A stretch of 64,000 nucleotides of DNA. Source: Collybia mongolica (Eukaryota; Basidiomycota; Agaricomycetes; Agaricales; Clitocybaceae). This document shows positions 9,950 to 21,996 of this stretch, one piece after another. Under the pieces are notes generated by a model that was not told the origin of the DNA, searched no databases, and saw only the letters and a program-made list of their open reading frames with translations. The stretch covers positions 4,278,001 to 4,342,000 of the forward strand of contig JAAXNY010000004.1 of NCBI GenBank assembly GCA_013420905.1, read 5' to 3'. Position 1 is the stretch's first letter. Each line of letters opens with the position of its first letter. The position numbers and the translations under genes are program-made.

Positions 9950-12690
9950 AGATGGTATTTTAAGAGTACAATTTCACCCTCTTAAAGGATGAAATATGTG
10001 GGATGAAATTTCATCCTATTTTCATACCCCTTAATTTCATCCACTAAACTTAGGAAAAACCCTTTTCATCCATTAAGTGGGGGAAAAACCACCCCCACCA
10101 GGTGCACAGTGTGTAAGGGTGTTGTGATACTCACTAATATGGCCATTGCGGCCAATTTCCTTTGTACAGCATGTATGGTGTGAGTGGTATGCTCTGCAGA
10201 ACTGAGCCACAGAGTGAGGGAGCCTGAATCAAATATGGTAGTAGTTGTTGCTAGCATTGGTTCAAGTGTTTGGTTATTATGGTGAAATAGGGTTTGTTGA
10301 GGGGCTGGGGGAATGCAACAGCTTATAAACAGTGAGCAGCTGAAATTCAAATGTGAAAATTGGAGATGAAAACAAATGAATGAGCTAAAATGCAGAGAGG
10401 AAAATTGTGAGGTGGTGGGATGCTGTAATGAGGTGCAACAACCCCTGTGTCATTGCCTCAACAGACATGATGTAAAAAGGTACAGATCTTTCTCTATATT
10501 TGGAGTCTGTGTTTATAAATAGATAAGATTGTAGTAGTTAAGTTGTTACTAGTGGTACATCCCCCTTCTACAAGGCTGCAAGTTCAAATATTCTTGGTAG
10601 TAAGATTCTATTACAACAAATTTTCCCAGCAGCCTGCCACATGGACATACAGACATATGGCACACAGCCAACAGCACATGTCCAATGGACAGATGGCTGA
10701 CAAACATATGGCAGGCAACTATCTGTACTCATAATCTATGATTTTGTACTAATAAAGTGTGTTGTAATGACACATACCAGGGATAATGAAGGATTATGTA
10801 AGAGAACCCAATACAATAATCATAGCAAGACCACTCAGTTTCCTCAAGACAGAAGGAAACCAGATAATAAGTATAATCATCATTACAAGTCTATTCATTG
10901 AGCTGGGTGCCTTTACATGTCAATGGACATAATAGTAACAAGATGACCTCATGCCTAAGGAACATCCCAGGCAAGAGTTGTATATATTGTGAAGACTATC
11001 TAAGAACCAGATCACCACCAAGAGTGTAGAGAAAATATAGCTAAAGCTTGGTCTATACAATGTGACACATGATGAAATGTTCTCAAGAAGGACTGTAGAA
11101 AGAAGGGAATATGGACTCATAACAGGCCCACATTTGTGCCAAGGTTACAGACAGACTTGGGACAGTCCCTAATAATCAAGAGGATACCAGAACCCAATCA
11201 GATCACAGAAGGACTGGACATCCTTACACTCTGAGGGAATTAGCCAATGTATATTGAGAGAGAAGTGATTGAGAGATCAGCATGCCAAGCCCTGACAAAA
11301 GAGCAACCAAGAATAGGAGTACTCCTTCTCCCATGCACCTGTCCACCAACAAAGATAAGACCCAGGCTTCCAAGATGTTTCATACATACCCTGTTCCCCA
11401 CTATACCCTAAGCCCTATGGCTTTTACTACTACCACTTACCAATTGTTACAGTATTTGTCACTCTCCTTTACAAAAGTGGGCCATCTTGGCTCATCCCTT
11501 CATTACATATACCTCATAGACACAATTCATTAAAAGAGAATTGGAGCCCTGTTGAATTGCCCATTTGTCAATACAACCAAACAATTGTAGTGACATTAGA
11601 GAAAAGCATGCTTCTGAGTCAAGGTCCTCTAAAGAAAGTAAATCTATCTAAAGACTTGTTCTTGGGATAGTGTTGGTGCCCAGTCTGAACCTGAGACCAA
11701 TTATTGTTACCTTGTCAAAGGCCTTGGTGTTGAGGATACCTAGTACTGTGAGACCTGCCTTTCCATAGAAATCTATCTAGAGTTCAAGACTCTGGGGTAG
11801 TGCCGTTGCTTGGTCTGGAGCCCAAGGTCAAATATTGCCTTAGTCTGAGAAATTGAGTCAGGGACTTAATATCACAAGACCCTTTACAAGGAAATCATTA
11901 CAAGTCTTTTGACTTTGTTATACATACATCTACCAGAAAATGCTCTTGAAGCACTGGTGTTGGAAAAGGAAGATGGAGAGGATTGGTGTCTAGTGATAGT
12001 GACTGGGGTTAGTTTAAATATTTATGTTAACAATGAGACTCACACTACTCTAGGAAAATGAAATTCTGGGGCAGCTCAGTGTTATTTGCTTTGATGGACC
12101 AACAACTTGGAGACTGATCTGCAAAAATGACCAACAGCATGAAGAAATTGTCTTCACTATTTGCAGCATAATATGCCAAAAATCTTGCCACCCGTCCTTG
12201 ATCACCCACAGTATGTAAAATAGTTGCAAAGAGATCTGAGTTTCATACTGACTTAAATTCAGGACAGCTTCGCATACATGCTACCTGTGACAAAGTGTTA
12301 TGTTGACTGGCCTTGGATCCCCAACTTTTGAAAATGTTATGTCAGGAGTACATGCACTTTACACTTTGTTTGAAAGGAATTTCATTGAAGGAAGGTTGCA
12401 TGCTTGGGGGACATCACCTGATGCATCAGTAACAGAAACAGAAGATAAAAAGTTAGATATGTCAAACCAGTATCTGACCTCCTTGCATGGAATCTTAGAG
12501 CAATTGGCAGCATTGGGAAATGTTCACAGTGAGGATAATGAGGATCTATACTTTGTTAGTAAGGTCATTGCCAATGGGAAGTGAAAGTGAGTTTTGCATG
12601 AACATTCTGGCTCACACAAGCTGAGTGCCATTTTTAATAGCTTCAAGCCAGCACCCCTGCAAATGTTTAGGATTGGAGACATCACTGAGA
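9950..12690. other. Repeat-derived region without a supported gene
   Basis: CpG-poor sequence with scattered short frames. One frame at 12300-12584 (starting MLTGLGSPTFENVMSGVHAL) has a balanced composition and could be a fragment of an element-encoded protein, but it matches no family I recognise. At about 11640-11830 two stretches resemble each other (ttctgggatagtg/ctctggggtagtg, followed by tggtgcccagtct/gcttggtctggag), an old local duplication. Confidence 0.4.
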
Positions 12691-12700
12691 CCCAAGTATC
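12686..12700. repeat. Target-site duplication, left copy (15 bp)
   Basis: The 15 bases tgagacccaagtatc recur exactly at 13666-13680 and bracket the poly(T)-starting element at 12701-13665. Confidence 0.85.
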
Positions 12701-13665
12701 TTTTTTTTTTTTTTTTTTTTTTTTTGGTTCATACATATAATAATGTTAAGTGCATGTGGGTTTGACCCAGCTACATGCAGGCATAAACACCTATTACCAC
12801 TAAGTAATCTGTAATGGGCCATCAGGGTGGAGCTGTACTCTAAGTTGCTCTCCAGGTCATATTACAGGTCTAGACTGAGGATACCTGCAGTCCAACAGTA
12901 TTGTACTGTACCATGTCTGAACCTCCCAACACCTTAAAGGTTTGCCTTTGCTTGTCAGGGCATGGTCCCCTCCCTTCATGTTGGTAGCCCATTCCACTCC
13001 CCCCCTGGTATTTTCAGGTCGCCCTGGAAACCCATTACTCCCCCCCAGTGTTGAAGATAAATGTCCAATCTAAATGAACAACCCATACCTCACACCTGCT
13101 CCCCCTCTCCTGAGTCCCCCTATTACTTGCCCCCCTGTTCCACACCGCTCTCCCAAAGCAATGACTCCCCTCAAAAATGAGGCTGCCAAATCCCACCATT
13201 GGACAATAACCTGGCATTCTCCCCAAGAGGTGTGCTCTGTGCAGGGACAGTAGCTGATCGGGGGCCAGACCCCTTCCTCCTTTTGTATTTGGCTGTAGTG
13301 GTTAAGCAAGTACGAAAAAATCGTTGAAAATGTTGGCGGTGATGCTCCCTAAGGATCTGCGCAAAGCAGAGTACAAGAGTTGTGGTGTCCTCGTGTGGCC
13401 TGGTAGTTGATAAGGTGGATGTGAACAGATTAGTGAAGCCCCCAGTACAGGCAAGATGAGATGACCCTGCAGATAGTCAGGATCAGCTCTGATAAGTTAA
13501 AAATTTGGATATGGTGTAAAAGGATAGTGGCCCAGGCCAAAAGAGTGGTCTGATGAAAGGCAATCTCAATTAGGGATGAGGTGTTAGGTAGTTTAGGGAC
13601 GACCTAGTGCAGGAGGGACAAATTCCCACAGTTGGATGGTGGTGGTAAAAGATCAAGAAGCATCG
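12701..13665 (-). mobile_element. Poly(A) retroposon, copy 1 (full length)
   Basis: The element begins on the plus strand with 25 T (12701-12725), which is a poly(A) tail read on the minus strand, and is bounded by perfect 15-bp direct repeats (12686-12700 and 13666-13680). That is the hallmark of target-primed reverse transcription. At about 965 bp with no long reading frame it behaves like a large SINE or a short non-autonomous non-LTR element. Related copies are at 47115-47590 and from about 63518 to the window end. The 5' end carries gcttcttgatcttttaccacc on the minus strand. I did not find clear polymerase III box sequences. Confidence 0.8.
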
Positions 13666-13680
13666 TGAGACCCAAGTATC

Positions 13681-14390
13681 ACTTGTGGCAGTACCCCTGA
13701 AGAAAGTAAGTTCAAGATGATGGCAGTACTCCAGTCCATTGCCTTACTGGATTCCAGGTTAATGGAGGTACAACAATTTAACATATGTCACTAAAGTTCA
13801 GATTATGAAATAAGTTTGAATGCTGCAGGATGCAAAGGCAAAGATGTGTGCAGACATATGACCAGAAACTTATGCAAAGGAGACCTTAAAGCATCACATT
13901 GGGTATGAGGATTGTGGTGGCAGCAGGAGTGGGAATATGGCAATTGATGGCTAGGCAAACATACATTAGCTATAGTCAAGTCTACTTGGCCTTTGTCTTG
14001 ACCAAACAATTATGCTTGAGTCAAGTGTACATGGCCTTCAAGTTTGTCCTATTACTGCCTACCACCTAAACAAGCATGAACAAATCATATGGGCCAGTGA
14101 CTGGGGTTGCAGGATATTGAATCTCAGATGCAGCAATCACTGCAACAACAGAGTGACCATGAAAATATCTGACTGTATCAGGTTTGATAAGACTGGTTCT
14201 TAATACTTCGAACTCAGAACACCACATTGTATACACCCACTAGACTGTATGGTACACTACATTGTAGCTTACCTACCTGTAAGAACGGCATTTGCTTGGC
14301 AACATCTTAGCATTTGAAGGTTGATAATTCTCAATAGAAATCCTTCCTGATACAAATGGTGCACTGTAATGATTGCAACATACTGTACTA
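13681..14390. other. No gene seen
   Basis: CpG-poor flank of the retroposon with short frames only. It appears to be the right half of the older sequence into which the retroposon inserted. Confidence 0.4.
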
Positions 14391-14391
14391 T

Positions 14392-14773
14392 TTCAATCAA
14401 TTCGGCAGTCACAGGTCACAGCCCTCTTGAATTGGGTGAAATGTCACAGAGATCACAGGTCGCACCACTGGTGCCGAAATCCCTGACTTATTGGTCACAC
14501 TTGTAAATCCCAGTGTTCATAGGAGAGAAATACAAAAAATCGGCTACAGATGCTTTCTAAGGCCTTGTGCTTTCATACGTTGCTTTTCACCACAAACTGA
14601 TGTATCCCACTTGCAATTCATCTCTTGATACTACAGCTTTACATGCCCTCAAAGTTTAAAGTTTTCGAGACTGCTGAAAAAAAAACCTTGGTCACAGGTC
14701 ACAATATGGTCCTGACGAAATGTTAGGTTCGGCAGGTAGGTCACAGGTCACACCACCTGCCGAATTGATTGAA
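14392..14773. mobile_element. Short terminal-inverted-repeat element (MITE-like)
   Basis: The ends are a perfect 17-bp inverted repeat, ttcaatcaattcggcag at 14392-14408 and its reverse complement at 14757-14773. The interior carries several copies of ggtcacaggtcaca-like sequence in direct orientation near both ends. The length is 382 bp and there is no coding potential. A clear target-site duplication was not found, so the superfamily is open. Confidence 0.6.
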
Positions 14774-15014
14774 CTTGAAATCATGACTGGCAGATCACTC
14801 AGTTGCTCGTCGATTCACTATCAGTCATAGCTCGGAAAAATGCCAATTTGCCAGTGGGTCATCCAACTCCCAACATCAGCGTCATGATCGATTGCTCAGT
14901 ACTCAGTGATCATCCACTTCTCCTCCTATACCCCTATTCACGAAGGGCTTCGCTTTCGGGATTCGACTGGGTTCGATCGTATAGGAGCCATAACGTCATT
15001 CACTACTCTGGATC

Positions 15015-15020
15015 TATAAA
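15015..15020 (+). promoter_or_regulatory. TATA box
   Basis: The sequence tataaa lies 122 bases upstream of the start of the small gene at 15143, a plausible spacing for a fungal core promoter with a short leader. The call rests on sequence and position only. Confidence 0.4.
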
Positions 15021-15142
15021 GGCGGGGCCAAAATACCAGAAATCCAGAACTACTTCACCCTGAAATTCAACCGTACACAAGATCCATCATACAATTTAGT
15101 CGTTATCCTTCTGTGACGCCACAGTCATTGTCACAAATTGCA

Positions 15143-15421
15143 ATGGCCGAATATGTCACCCTGACATCGAACTCCTCTACTTCTTCTCTCTCCTCTACCC
15201 TACCTAATCCATTAGCCAGCAGGGATTCTCCCCCTCCACCTCGTACCCTCCGTGAACGTTGTGGTGTCACATTCTTCATATCTTTCGCACCGCCGAATCT
15301 CGGTGGCCTTCCCAAGGGACACCTAGAACCCCTGGCGAACAATCTTCCCCGCAGACGGAAAAGAGTGGTGTTTGAACCTGTCATAGTGTATGATAATGTG
15401 AAAGAATTTGAATTTTTTTAA
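15143..15421 (+). CDS. Small intronless gene, 92-aa hypothetical protein
   Basis: The start at 15143 (MAEYVTLTSN) was chosen over the upstream ATG at 15113 because of its position after the TATA box at 15015. The N-terminal half is Ser/Pro-rich and probably disordered (SNSSTSSLSSTLPNP). The C-terminal half has a basic patch (PRRRKR) followed by VVFEPVIVYDNVKEFEFF. I do not recognise the family. The CpG content and codon use resemble the host genes downstream rather than the transposon block upstream. The basic stretch could be a nuclear signal, but that is inference. Confidence 0.5.
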   Translation: MAEYVTLTSNSSTSSLSSTLPNPLASRDSPPPPRTLRERCGVTFFISFAPPNLGGLPKGHLEPLANNLPRRRKRVVFEPVIVYDNVKEFEFF

Positions 15422-15933
15422 GTACCTTAGCACTCAAGTCAGTGCGAAATTCTTGTGTTCTATTTATACCTTTCCAAATATATACCATAGTTTGCGAGCA
15501 AGAATTTGCTCATCGAGGCTTGTTATCGGGGATATTCTCCACTAGCTTCGTTCACTATATAAATTATGTACATAATAAGAAGCGATATGAAAAAGCCAAT
15601 TACGAAAAGCACGCAGTACGTGAGGTTGTGCAATTTTGAATAGCAGTGGATGGGCAGTTCGGGAGGTAAGGAAAGGAAAAAATCGCTATCTAATAACTAA
15701 TCAATTTGTCCTAAAATTTTCAGCATGGACGAGGACTCGTTTCGGGTGCAATGCAACTGCAAGCAGTTCCGTTAATTTGATCGCAGAAATGTCCAGATCT
15801 GGAGAAGGGTAGGCTATAGAAAGGGGCAATATGTTGTACAGATGATAACCAGGAAAGAGCAATAGACCTTATTGATATGAACGAAGCAGGTTTAAAAAGA
15901 AAAAAGAGTAGAAAAAAACTTTTCTATTCGTCA
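15422..15933. other. Intergenic, no gene seen
   Basis: Probably the 3' flank shared by the convergent small gene (plus strand) and the F-box-like gene (minus strand). Short frames only. Confidence 0.4.
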
Positions 15934-18765
15934 TCAACCCTCTCCGCCCTCCAAACTTCCACATCTCTCTGCCCCGCGAAATATATAATCCAAATCATCG
16001 GTGCTCTCAGTCTGTCCTCCGTCGGTAGACGACGCGAGGGAGTAGTCACTAGTTGGCGGTGGAGACTCTGACAGGTTTCCTTCAGCAACAGTAGAGACTT
16101 TTGCTTTCTTATTTTGCTTGCCCCCACTTTTAACACAGGCTTCCTCCAGCTCTTCCGAGCTCCTTTTCTTGTGATTATTGTTACACGGCGGGTTGACCAA
16201 GTTTCTGATAAGGGGATCGTCCTTGTCGAATCGTGCGCGTTTCGGTGGTGTTCCGCCCCTTTGAGCCACCAGAGATACATTGTCATCATCATCTTCAGCC
16301 TCGATCTCGTGAGAAGAACGTTTCCGCCCATTCCAATAGAGGAGCTTCATGTCTGGCCCTAACCGATCGCGCAAAGCTTCCAAAGACGGTGAGAGGGGCT
16401 CAGTTACCTCCTCCACGCTATCTTCTTCCTCTTCCTCCTCGTAAGCCTCCTCAAGCTCATCCTCCCCTTCCCCATCAACGTCAACCACCTCATCAAGCCT
16501 GATCGTGGCTGGCTGGGGATCTATGTCGGCGGCTGGTCGGGGGACTTGTGACGGCACTACTACGGGCGGAGGAGGGTTCGCGGCGTTCGCCTTCGCAGCA
16601 GCGCGCTCGCATATCGAACATCTGCAGTGATATAGGGGTGTACAGGCCTCCCGCCATACCTTTGATGAGAATAAAGTATTAGCCTTCAGGATGTAGAGTA
16701 ATAAGGCATTGAACACGTACCATTTTGAATGCTTCAACACTGTAATGTGGCATATGTGCTGCTGTTACGGGAACATAGGGAATAGGCCACAAAAGTTTTG
16801 GTGGATCAAGTACAGGCCCAACGGCAATGATTGGGACCTTCGCTGTTATTGTCAACTCCAAAGATTCTTCCTCTTCTCTTGCGTCGTCCCCCTTCCCACT
16901 GTCTTCGAGCGGAATAGGGGGTGGAGAAGGGGTAGTCTGGAGTGTCGTTGTTGAGAGGACCGGGCTTGTCCCGTTTGATGATCTGCTCCCGCTCGACGTT
17001 GATGAGTCATCGCTGCTGCTACCATTTTCCCTCGCCCTATTTTCCCTCTCACGTCCATCGTTCCTTCTCCTCTCAGCCCAATCAACACCATCAAACCATA
17101 CCCCTTCTTCCTCTCTGAGTTCTCTCAGAACATCCTCCAGATCCATTCGTGCCGCTCGGATTGCTGGGTCTTCCACCCTGCCATCAATGGGGCTTGGTAT
17201 CGAACACTCAATTACAACCTTGCGAACAATATTCCGCATAGCAGGCATGAGGACAACACGCATCTGTCGCTGGTGGGCGAGATATGCTTGTTCACAAAGC
17301 GAAAAAGTAGGTGGATGCCCTGCCTCAGAGGTTGACTGCTTTGGGTGGTCTTCATCTTCGTCACTGTCGACCAAAGGTGATGATGCCTCCGATGGTGGAG
17401 ATTCCCGTGCCCACGGGCAAGGATGCACGGCACGCACGGCCATCGGCCGACCTGGAAGAGCATTGTTGTACCATGAGTCAGCAGGGCTGCACCAGTAACC
17501 ATCCAATATGCGGGCACGGGCCCAATCGCCCAGGGCGATATCACGGATTCCATTTTCCTCTGACATTTGCATCAGCTCAAGTTCCTCTTCATCTTCCTCA
17601 TCCTCGTCTATCTCCTCTTCTTCCTCTGCGTGGCTTCCGTCATAACCCACTCGCCCATTATTGAATTTGGCGGCAGCGACAGCTTGCATCACGTATTCTG
17701 CTAGCCTGGTATGCTTCCTTAGCCACCACTTCTCTCGAGCGAGGGTGACGACATCATTGATGGAACCTTCTGCCATGTCGATAAAGCCATCAACAGACTG
17801 TCGCGTCTCCCAGTCATCGCTAAACATCCTCGGGCCGCCAATTGCCTCCCTGTCCTCTGGATTGCTACACATCCGCTTCCATAGCCATTCGCTTCTGCAG
17901 CTCCGGCATGTTGCATCCACACCGGGCCAGGTTTCTTCATCTTCGTTTTCAAGGCAGGCTACATTCGCGTCGCCTGCCATTTCGGTAGCAAGAAGTGCCG
18001 GTGCCCGCATGGAATTGTCGAAGATGGGCTGTTCACGCAAACATAAACCACAGAATGCAATTCTTCGGCGGTCGTGGTCGCGGCAGAGTTGTATGGTTTT
18101 CAACCATGGTGTGACGAGGTAACGCTTTCCATATGTCAGCCCAGCACTTGTTGTTGGGCGGTTTATTCGACAGACAATGCAGCTGCAACTGGTAATGTTG
18201 CGAAAATGTCGGTGGGGGCTGAGGCGTGTGGGAAGTACGGGGGCGGAAGAGGAATTGAGTGCTGCTCCTTTTGGATGCACGATGGCGTAGTGGGCCAGAA
18301 CATCACCGGGGTCTATGAGGGCTATTGCTTGCTGCCAAAATAGATGCGTTTCAACTGTTGTTGAATGAGCAAAGTCAGAAATGTGTCGTACGGCTGCATG
18401 CACGAGCGTAATCGAACGATAATCAACTCACGAGCTTGACACCACTGAGGACATATTGACATGAATTGTCTCTCAAGTTCATTCGCATCGCGCAAGGCTG
18501 TGTATACCATTCTCTGGTGCCAGTTATCGCGCGTCTCCCATGAGTGTGGGCAGTAGCTGGTCGCTGAGAGGTCCCAAAGATAGAATGTTGCGATTTGCCT
18601 GTAAATGCAATCGCTCAGCCAAGTTCACGCGTGTGGCGTTGGCTCTCATAAAACAACATAAACTCGCCTGATAAGCTCCTCAGGCAGCTGCGGCCACGAT
18701 CTATGCGTAACTTTTCCCTTGTAGACGGCTATTGCGCTGCTCACTGTCGCTATCGTCGACGACAT
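15934..18765 (-). CDS. F-box-like protein with acidic nuclear-type C-terminus, 874 aa
   Basis: Four exons close in frame: 18668-18765, 18432-18598, 16721-18354 and 15934-16659. The N-terminus contains an F-box-like stretch (SWPQLPEELIRQIATFYL), the core motif by which F-box proteins bind Skp1 in SCF ubiquitin ligases. It is followed by THLFWQQAIALIDPGDVL and Cys pairs (CSCIVC, CGLC, CRSC, CSIC) that may bind metal. Several acidic runs (EEEEEIDEDEEDEEE) and a basic, Lys/Arg-rich C-terminal region suggest a nuclear or regulatory protein. The first intron appears to use a GC donor (ATCAG|gcgagt). The F-box assignment is weak by sequence alone; the rest is a lineage-specific protein I cannot name. 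Confidence 0.7.
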
Positions 18766-19706
18766 TGTCTTCAGCGCCGGGCGCGGTGGTCAGTGCGCAG
18801 ATTTTCGGTTGTGACGCAGTTGGAGATTGGCTCACAGCATTTCTCATCAATCAGTTCTCACGCACGGACCTCCTTTTTTTCCCATTGTCTCCCCAAAACA
18901 GACTCATGGCCCATGGGAGCAGAGATGTTCAAGAAATCAGCTGAGAATCAACCAGACTTTGATAACTCAAATATCCAATAAAAAGTTGTTCCGTGCTGTT
19001 GACGTTCAATCACAATTCATTATTATTATCGCCATCCGAGCCATCATCAGTCTTGACTACAAGTCGCGACATTAAAATAATATCTCATCTCTTCTATTTT
19101 ACCCGCCGTCAATCAAGAGTCCCAATTCTCATGGTAAGTGTACTAGCGAATTTAAATCGAAAAGCGCGAAGTTCTGATAGTTATTACTATTCATGTATAA
19201 CAATGCTTCACAGCATCAACCAAGAATCACTGGGGATTACTGGTGCCAATGCAGAAAGCCCACATTGTCCAATACGTAAAATAAAACGTCTCTTTTCTTT
19301 TTGGAGGGCATTCATCATCAAGCTGCGACCCCACAGAAACTTAACGAATCGTTCACCCTACGCTATTTTAAGAACTGGAAGGGAACGTACAGCCATATTA
19401 ATAGCGATGACCCATCTACACCCGCTAAGGGACAGTGTGAACGCCGCACTACCAACCCGATGGTGCGAGGGGAACTCCGTCTTCCTAATTGAGGGGAAAT
19501 ATTCACATAGGCTTGTTCGTTGATAAACGAGTTTTACTTGGGGATGGCTGGGCTTATATGATTTACATATATCTGAATCGCTCCCATACCATAATCAACC
19601 ATCAATTATAGCTGCCCATGATTCGAGCCACTACCACAAGTATACAAATTCGTTTTGGATATCTGCGCCTATGTCCGCCCAACACAACACAATCAATCAC
19701 ATCATT
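18766..19706. other. Intergenic with a degenerate copy of the next gene
   Basis: This holds the upstream region of the F-box-like gene. At about 19330-19420 a frame reads NWKGTYSHINSDDPSTP, which resembles GTYRKSRDSNDPPTP near the end of the gene at 19707-20083. The DNA is similar too (gggaac.tac.gc, gat.acccatctacacc). It looks like a truncated tandem duplicate. No complete gene could be built here. Confidence 0.35.
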
Positions 19707-20083
19707 ATGAACCCAAGCCTCACATTCACCTCATGTACCTTAGCTAGGAGTCGTGGTAATACATCTACTATATCGTTATTCAAACACGTTCACTCCGTCT
19801 CATCTGCTGCAACTCAGGTAATGTGATATGGCACAGCTCGACTCACGAATCGGGAATTGTTGCACGCCCATACGTTAAGTGTTCCGTGTCGATCTCAAAA
19901 TCCTGGAGGGGATACGTCGATGGTCCATCGGAATGTCTCCTCAATAGGTGGCTCATGTTCAGGATCAGGCGACAGCCCTATACCACAGGAAAAGTCAATT
20001 CAGTGGCCCCTATCCTGGGAAGTATGGGAACATACCGCAAATCCAGGGATAGCAATGATCCACCTACACCAGAATTAGTTTAG
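19707..20083 (+). CDS. Small two-exon hypothetical protein, 104 aa
   Basis: Exon 1 is 19707-19817 and exon 2 is 19880-20083, with a GT-AG intron of 62 bases and closed frame. The N-terminus (MNPSLTFTSCTLARSRGNTS) is free of acidic residues and rich in Ser, Thr and Arg, as in mitochondrial presequences. The C-terminus ends GTYRKSRDSNDPPTPELV. The family is not recognised. The similar fragment upstream at about 19330-19420 supports that this segment is or was coding. Alternative frames exist in exon 2, so the model is tentative. Confidence 0.35.
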
Positions 20084-20102
20084 AAAGAGGCAGGAGCAAG
20101 AA

Positions 20103-21096
20103 TTAACGAACGAGTACGCGATGCTCGACAACGGCCCAGGTAACACTGCGATACAGGCAGTGTTGATTGTCAGAATCACTAATAAAACAGATCAGATCTG
20201 TCATAGTGGTCGATAAAATGGAAAACGAACCCAAGGGGAGCGCGAAGGCCCAGATCCCATCCTGCAAGAACCGAAATACGAGAGGTTGCCGTGCCCAACC
20301 GTCACGAATAGCCTCGTAGAATTTGACCATTGTAAGGACGAAGAGAATAAATTCAACGACGACTGGCAGAAGTCTAGTATATGGAATAATGTCAATGCAA
20401 TAAAATGACGATACGAACATGGTACGAACGCACAGACAAGGGACCGCAAAATTTGCAGGAAAGCGGGTGACTAGGCAATGGAGCCCAAACTCAAATTCGG
20501 GCATCGCAATGGAGAACATTACAGTTATCGAGATGAATTCTCCAACGTACAGGGCGCGAAGGAGGAATTGAAGGCGCTTTTCCCTCTGATAAAGCGCCTC
20601 GACTAGGGAAGCAGGTTATTCTTGAACCCTCCGGACCCCCGTTTTAAGAATACAATCCGTACCTCTCAGTAGAAGGATGGCCTGAACAGCCATAGTTAAC
20701 ACTTGACTGGCGGCACCCTGAAATCCGTTAATCCAGAGACAATCTCGTATAGAGACTGGTTCCAACGGGTCAGCTGAAGAAGGTTGGAGAGAGATTATGA
20801 CAGGAATTCTGTCAGTAGAGATCAGTCACAGAAAACCCTGAAATTCACGACATACATCTGTGCTCCAACAGAGAGCAGCCGAATAAATATATACAAAGAC
20901 TTCAAATTCGACCATGGTCGCCTATAACTCAGTGTCAATTCCGGCCGGGCGACTGTCGGCGGGACAAAATAACTCACGTCCAGATTTGCGCCGCCTGGAC
21001 AGAAAACCTCAGTCCAGTTTTCAAAGGTAATGCTGGGAATAAGAAACGCACCTCTTCTTTAGTTGTTGAAATCCAATCACACAACGTAAACGTCAT
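20103..21096 (-). CDS. DUF6533-type multi-pass membrane protein (copy 1)
   Basis: Five exons close in frame: 21052-21096, 20978-20994, 20856-20927, 20663-20808 and 20103-20602, giving about 259 aa. The order of motifs matches DUF6533 proteins of Agaricomycetes: LCDWISTTKEEAAQIW, YRRPWSNLKSLYIFIRL, a DCLWINGFQGAA segment, a helix MAVQAILLLRVEALY, REKRLQFLL and further hydrophobic helices. These proteins are predicted seven-helix plasma-membrane proteins of unknown function. The first helix normally begins before the DWI motif, so an upstream 5' exon may be missing from this model (a possible acceptor is just upstream of 21096). A second family member lies at 50883-53103. Confidence 0.75.
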
Positions 21097-21996
21097 TGCC
21101 ACGACTGTGGGAGGACATTTTCAGTGTACGATGAGTACAGTAGAAAAAAATAAGAAAAGGCCTTACTACCACTATAATTGCATACCCTGTTCCCGCGCAC
21201 AAGGCTCTCAAGAGAATGCATGGTATAAGTACAATCAAAGAGACAACGATAGTTTGCTGCCTAGATTATCCCCTCCGAGTTTGCCTGATGCCACGGATGA
21301 AGGGTGTCTTCTGTCTGGTGGGTGTACAGAAACCAATATCCTTTTCTCGAGACCCGAGAGAATGAGAAAGGTACTCAGATAGATTTACCTCGAGGAAATG
21401 GACAGGATGACAAGCAAAAGGAGTAACCGTCGAGGGCATTTTTTTGACAATTCCTTAGATATAGGCGCAATCTTGATTTGCTTCTCCTGGAGGTAATCTG
21501 TGCCTGACCCAAGAAAAGATGGTGCAGTTTTGCAATAGGTTCGGAGCGAGCTGCCGGCTATGCTGAAACAGTTGAATGATTTGGCGTTAGAAGCCTGTGG
21601 AGACAAATGGAAAGATGAGAAGTACAATTCTGGAGGAGACAGCTCTCGTTAAGTTCTAGCGCAAACACATACAGGGGAATAGAATAGCTTGTTGATAGAT
21701 CGAAACATTTGGCATGTCGGACTAATCAAGTTGGGAACATTCTCGAAATCGTATTTGCCGGAACATAATCAAGAATGCCGACGCCAATGAGGAACAATGA
21801 TGGGACATCCACAAATATTTTACTAACCCAGTGAATGATTTTGATTTGTCGGCAACGCCATTCCACTGGCTGGAATTTGGAAACAAAATTGGCAGCCGAA
21901 TCCTCTACGAGTCTACACAGCGAGCACGACAAACAGTTTTGGATAGCACGTAGAATGAACATATCAAGGAAAGCAGGCAACGGTCAGCAAGTCCAA
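21097..21996. other. Intergenic, no gene resolved
   Basis: Between the DUF6533 gene and the 3' end of the esterase. It may contain a missing 5' exon of the former. Minus-strand frames at 21385-21627 and 21726-21980 have mixed composition and no recognisable motif. Confidence 0.35.

Noticed and set aside
12524..12736. Frame starting MYEPKKKKKKKK on the minus strand
   Set aside because: The Lys run is the translated poly(A) tail of the retroposon.
16827..17498. 223-codon plus-strand frame inside the F-box-like gene
   Set aside because: Antisense shadow of acidic and Ser-rich coding sequence on the minus strand.
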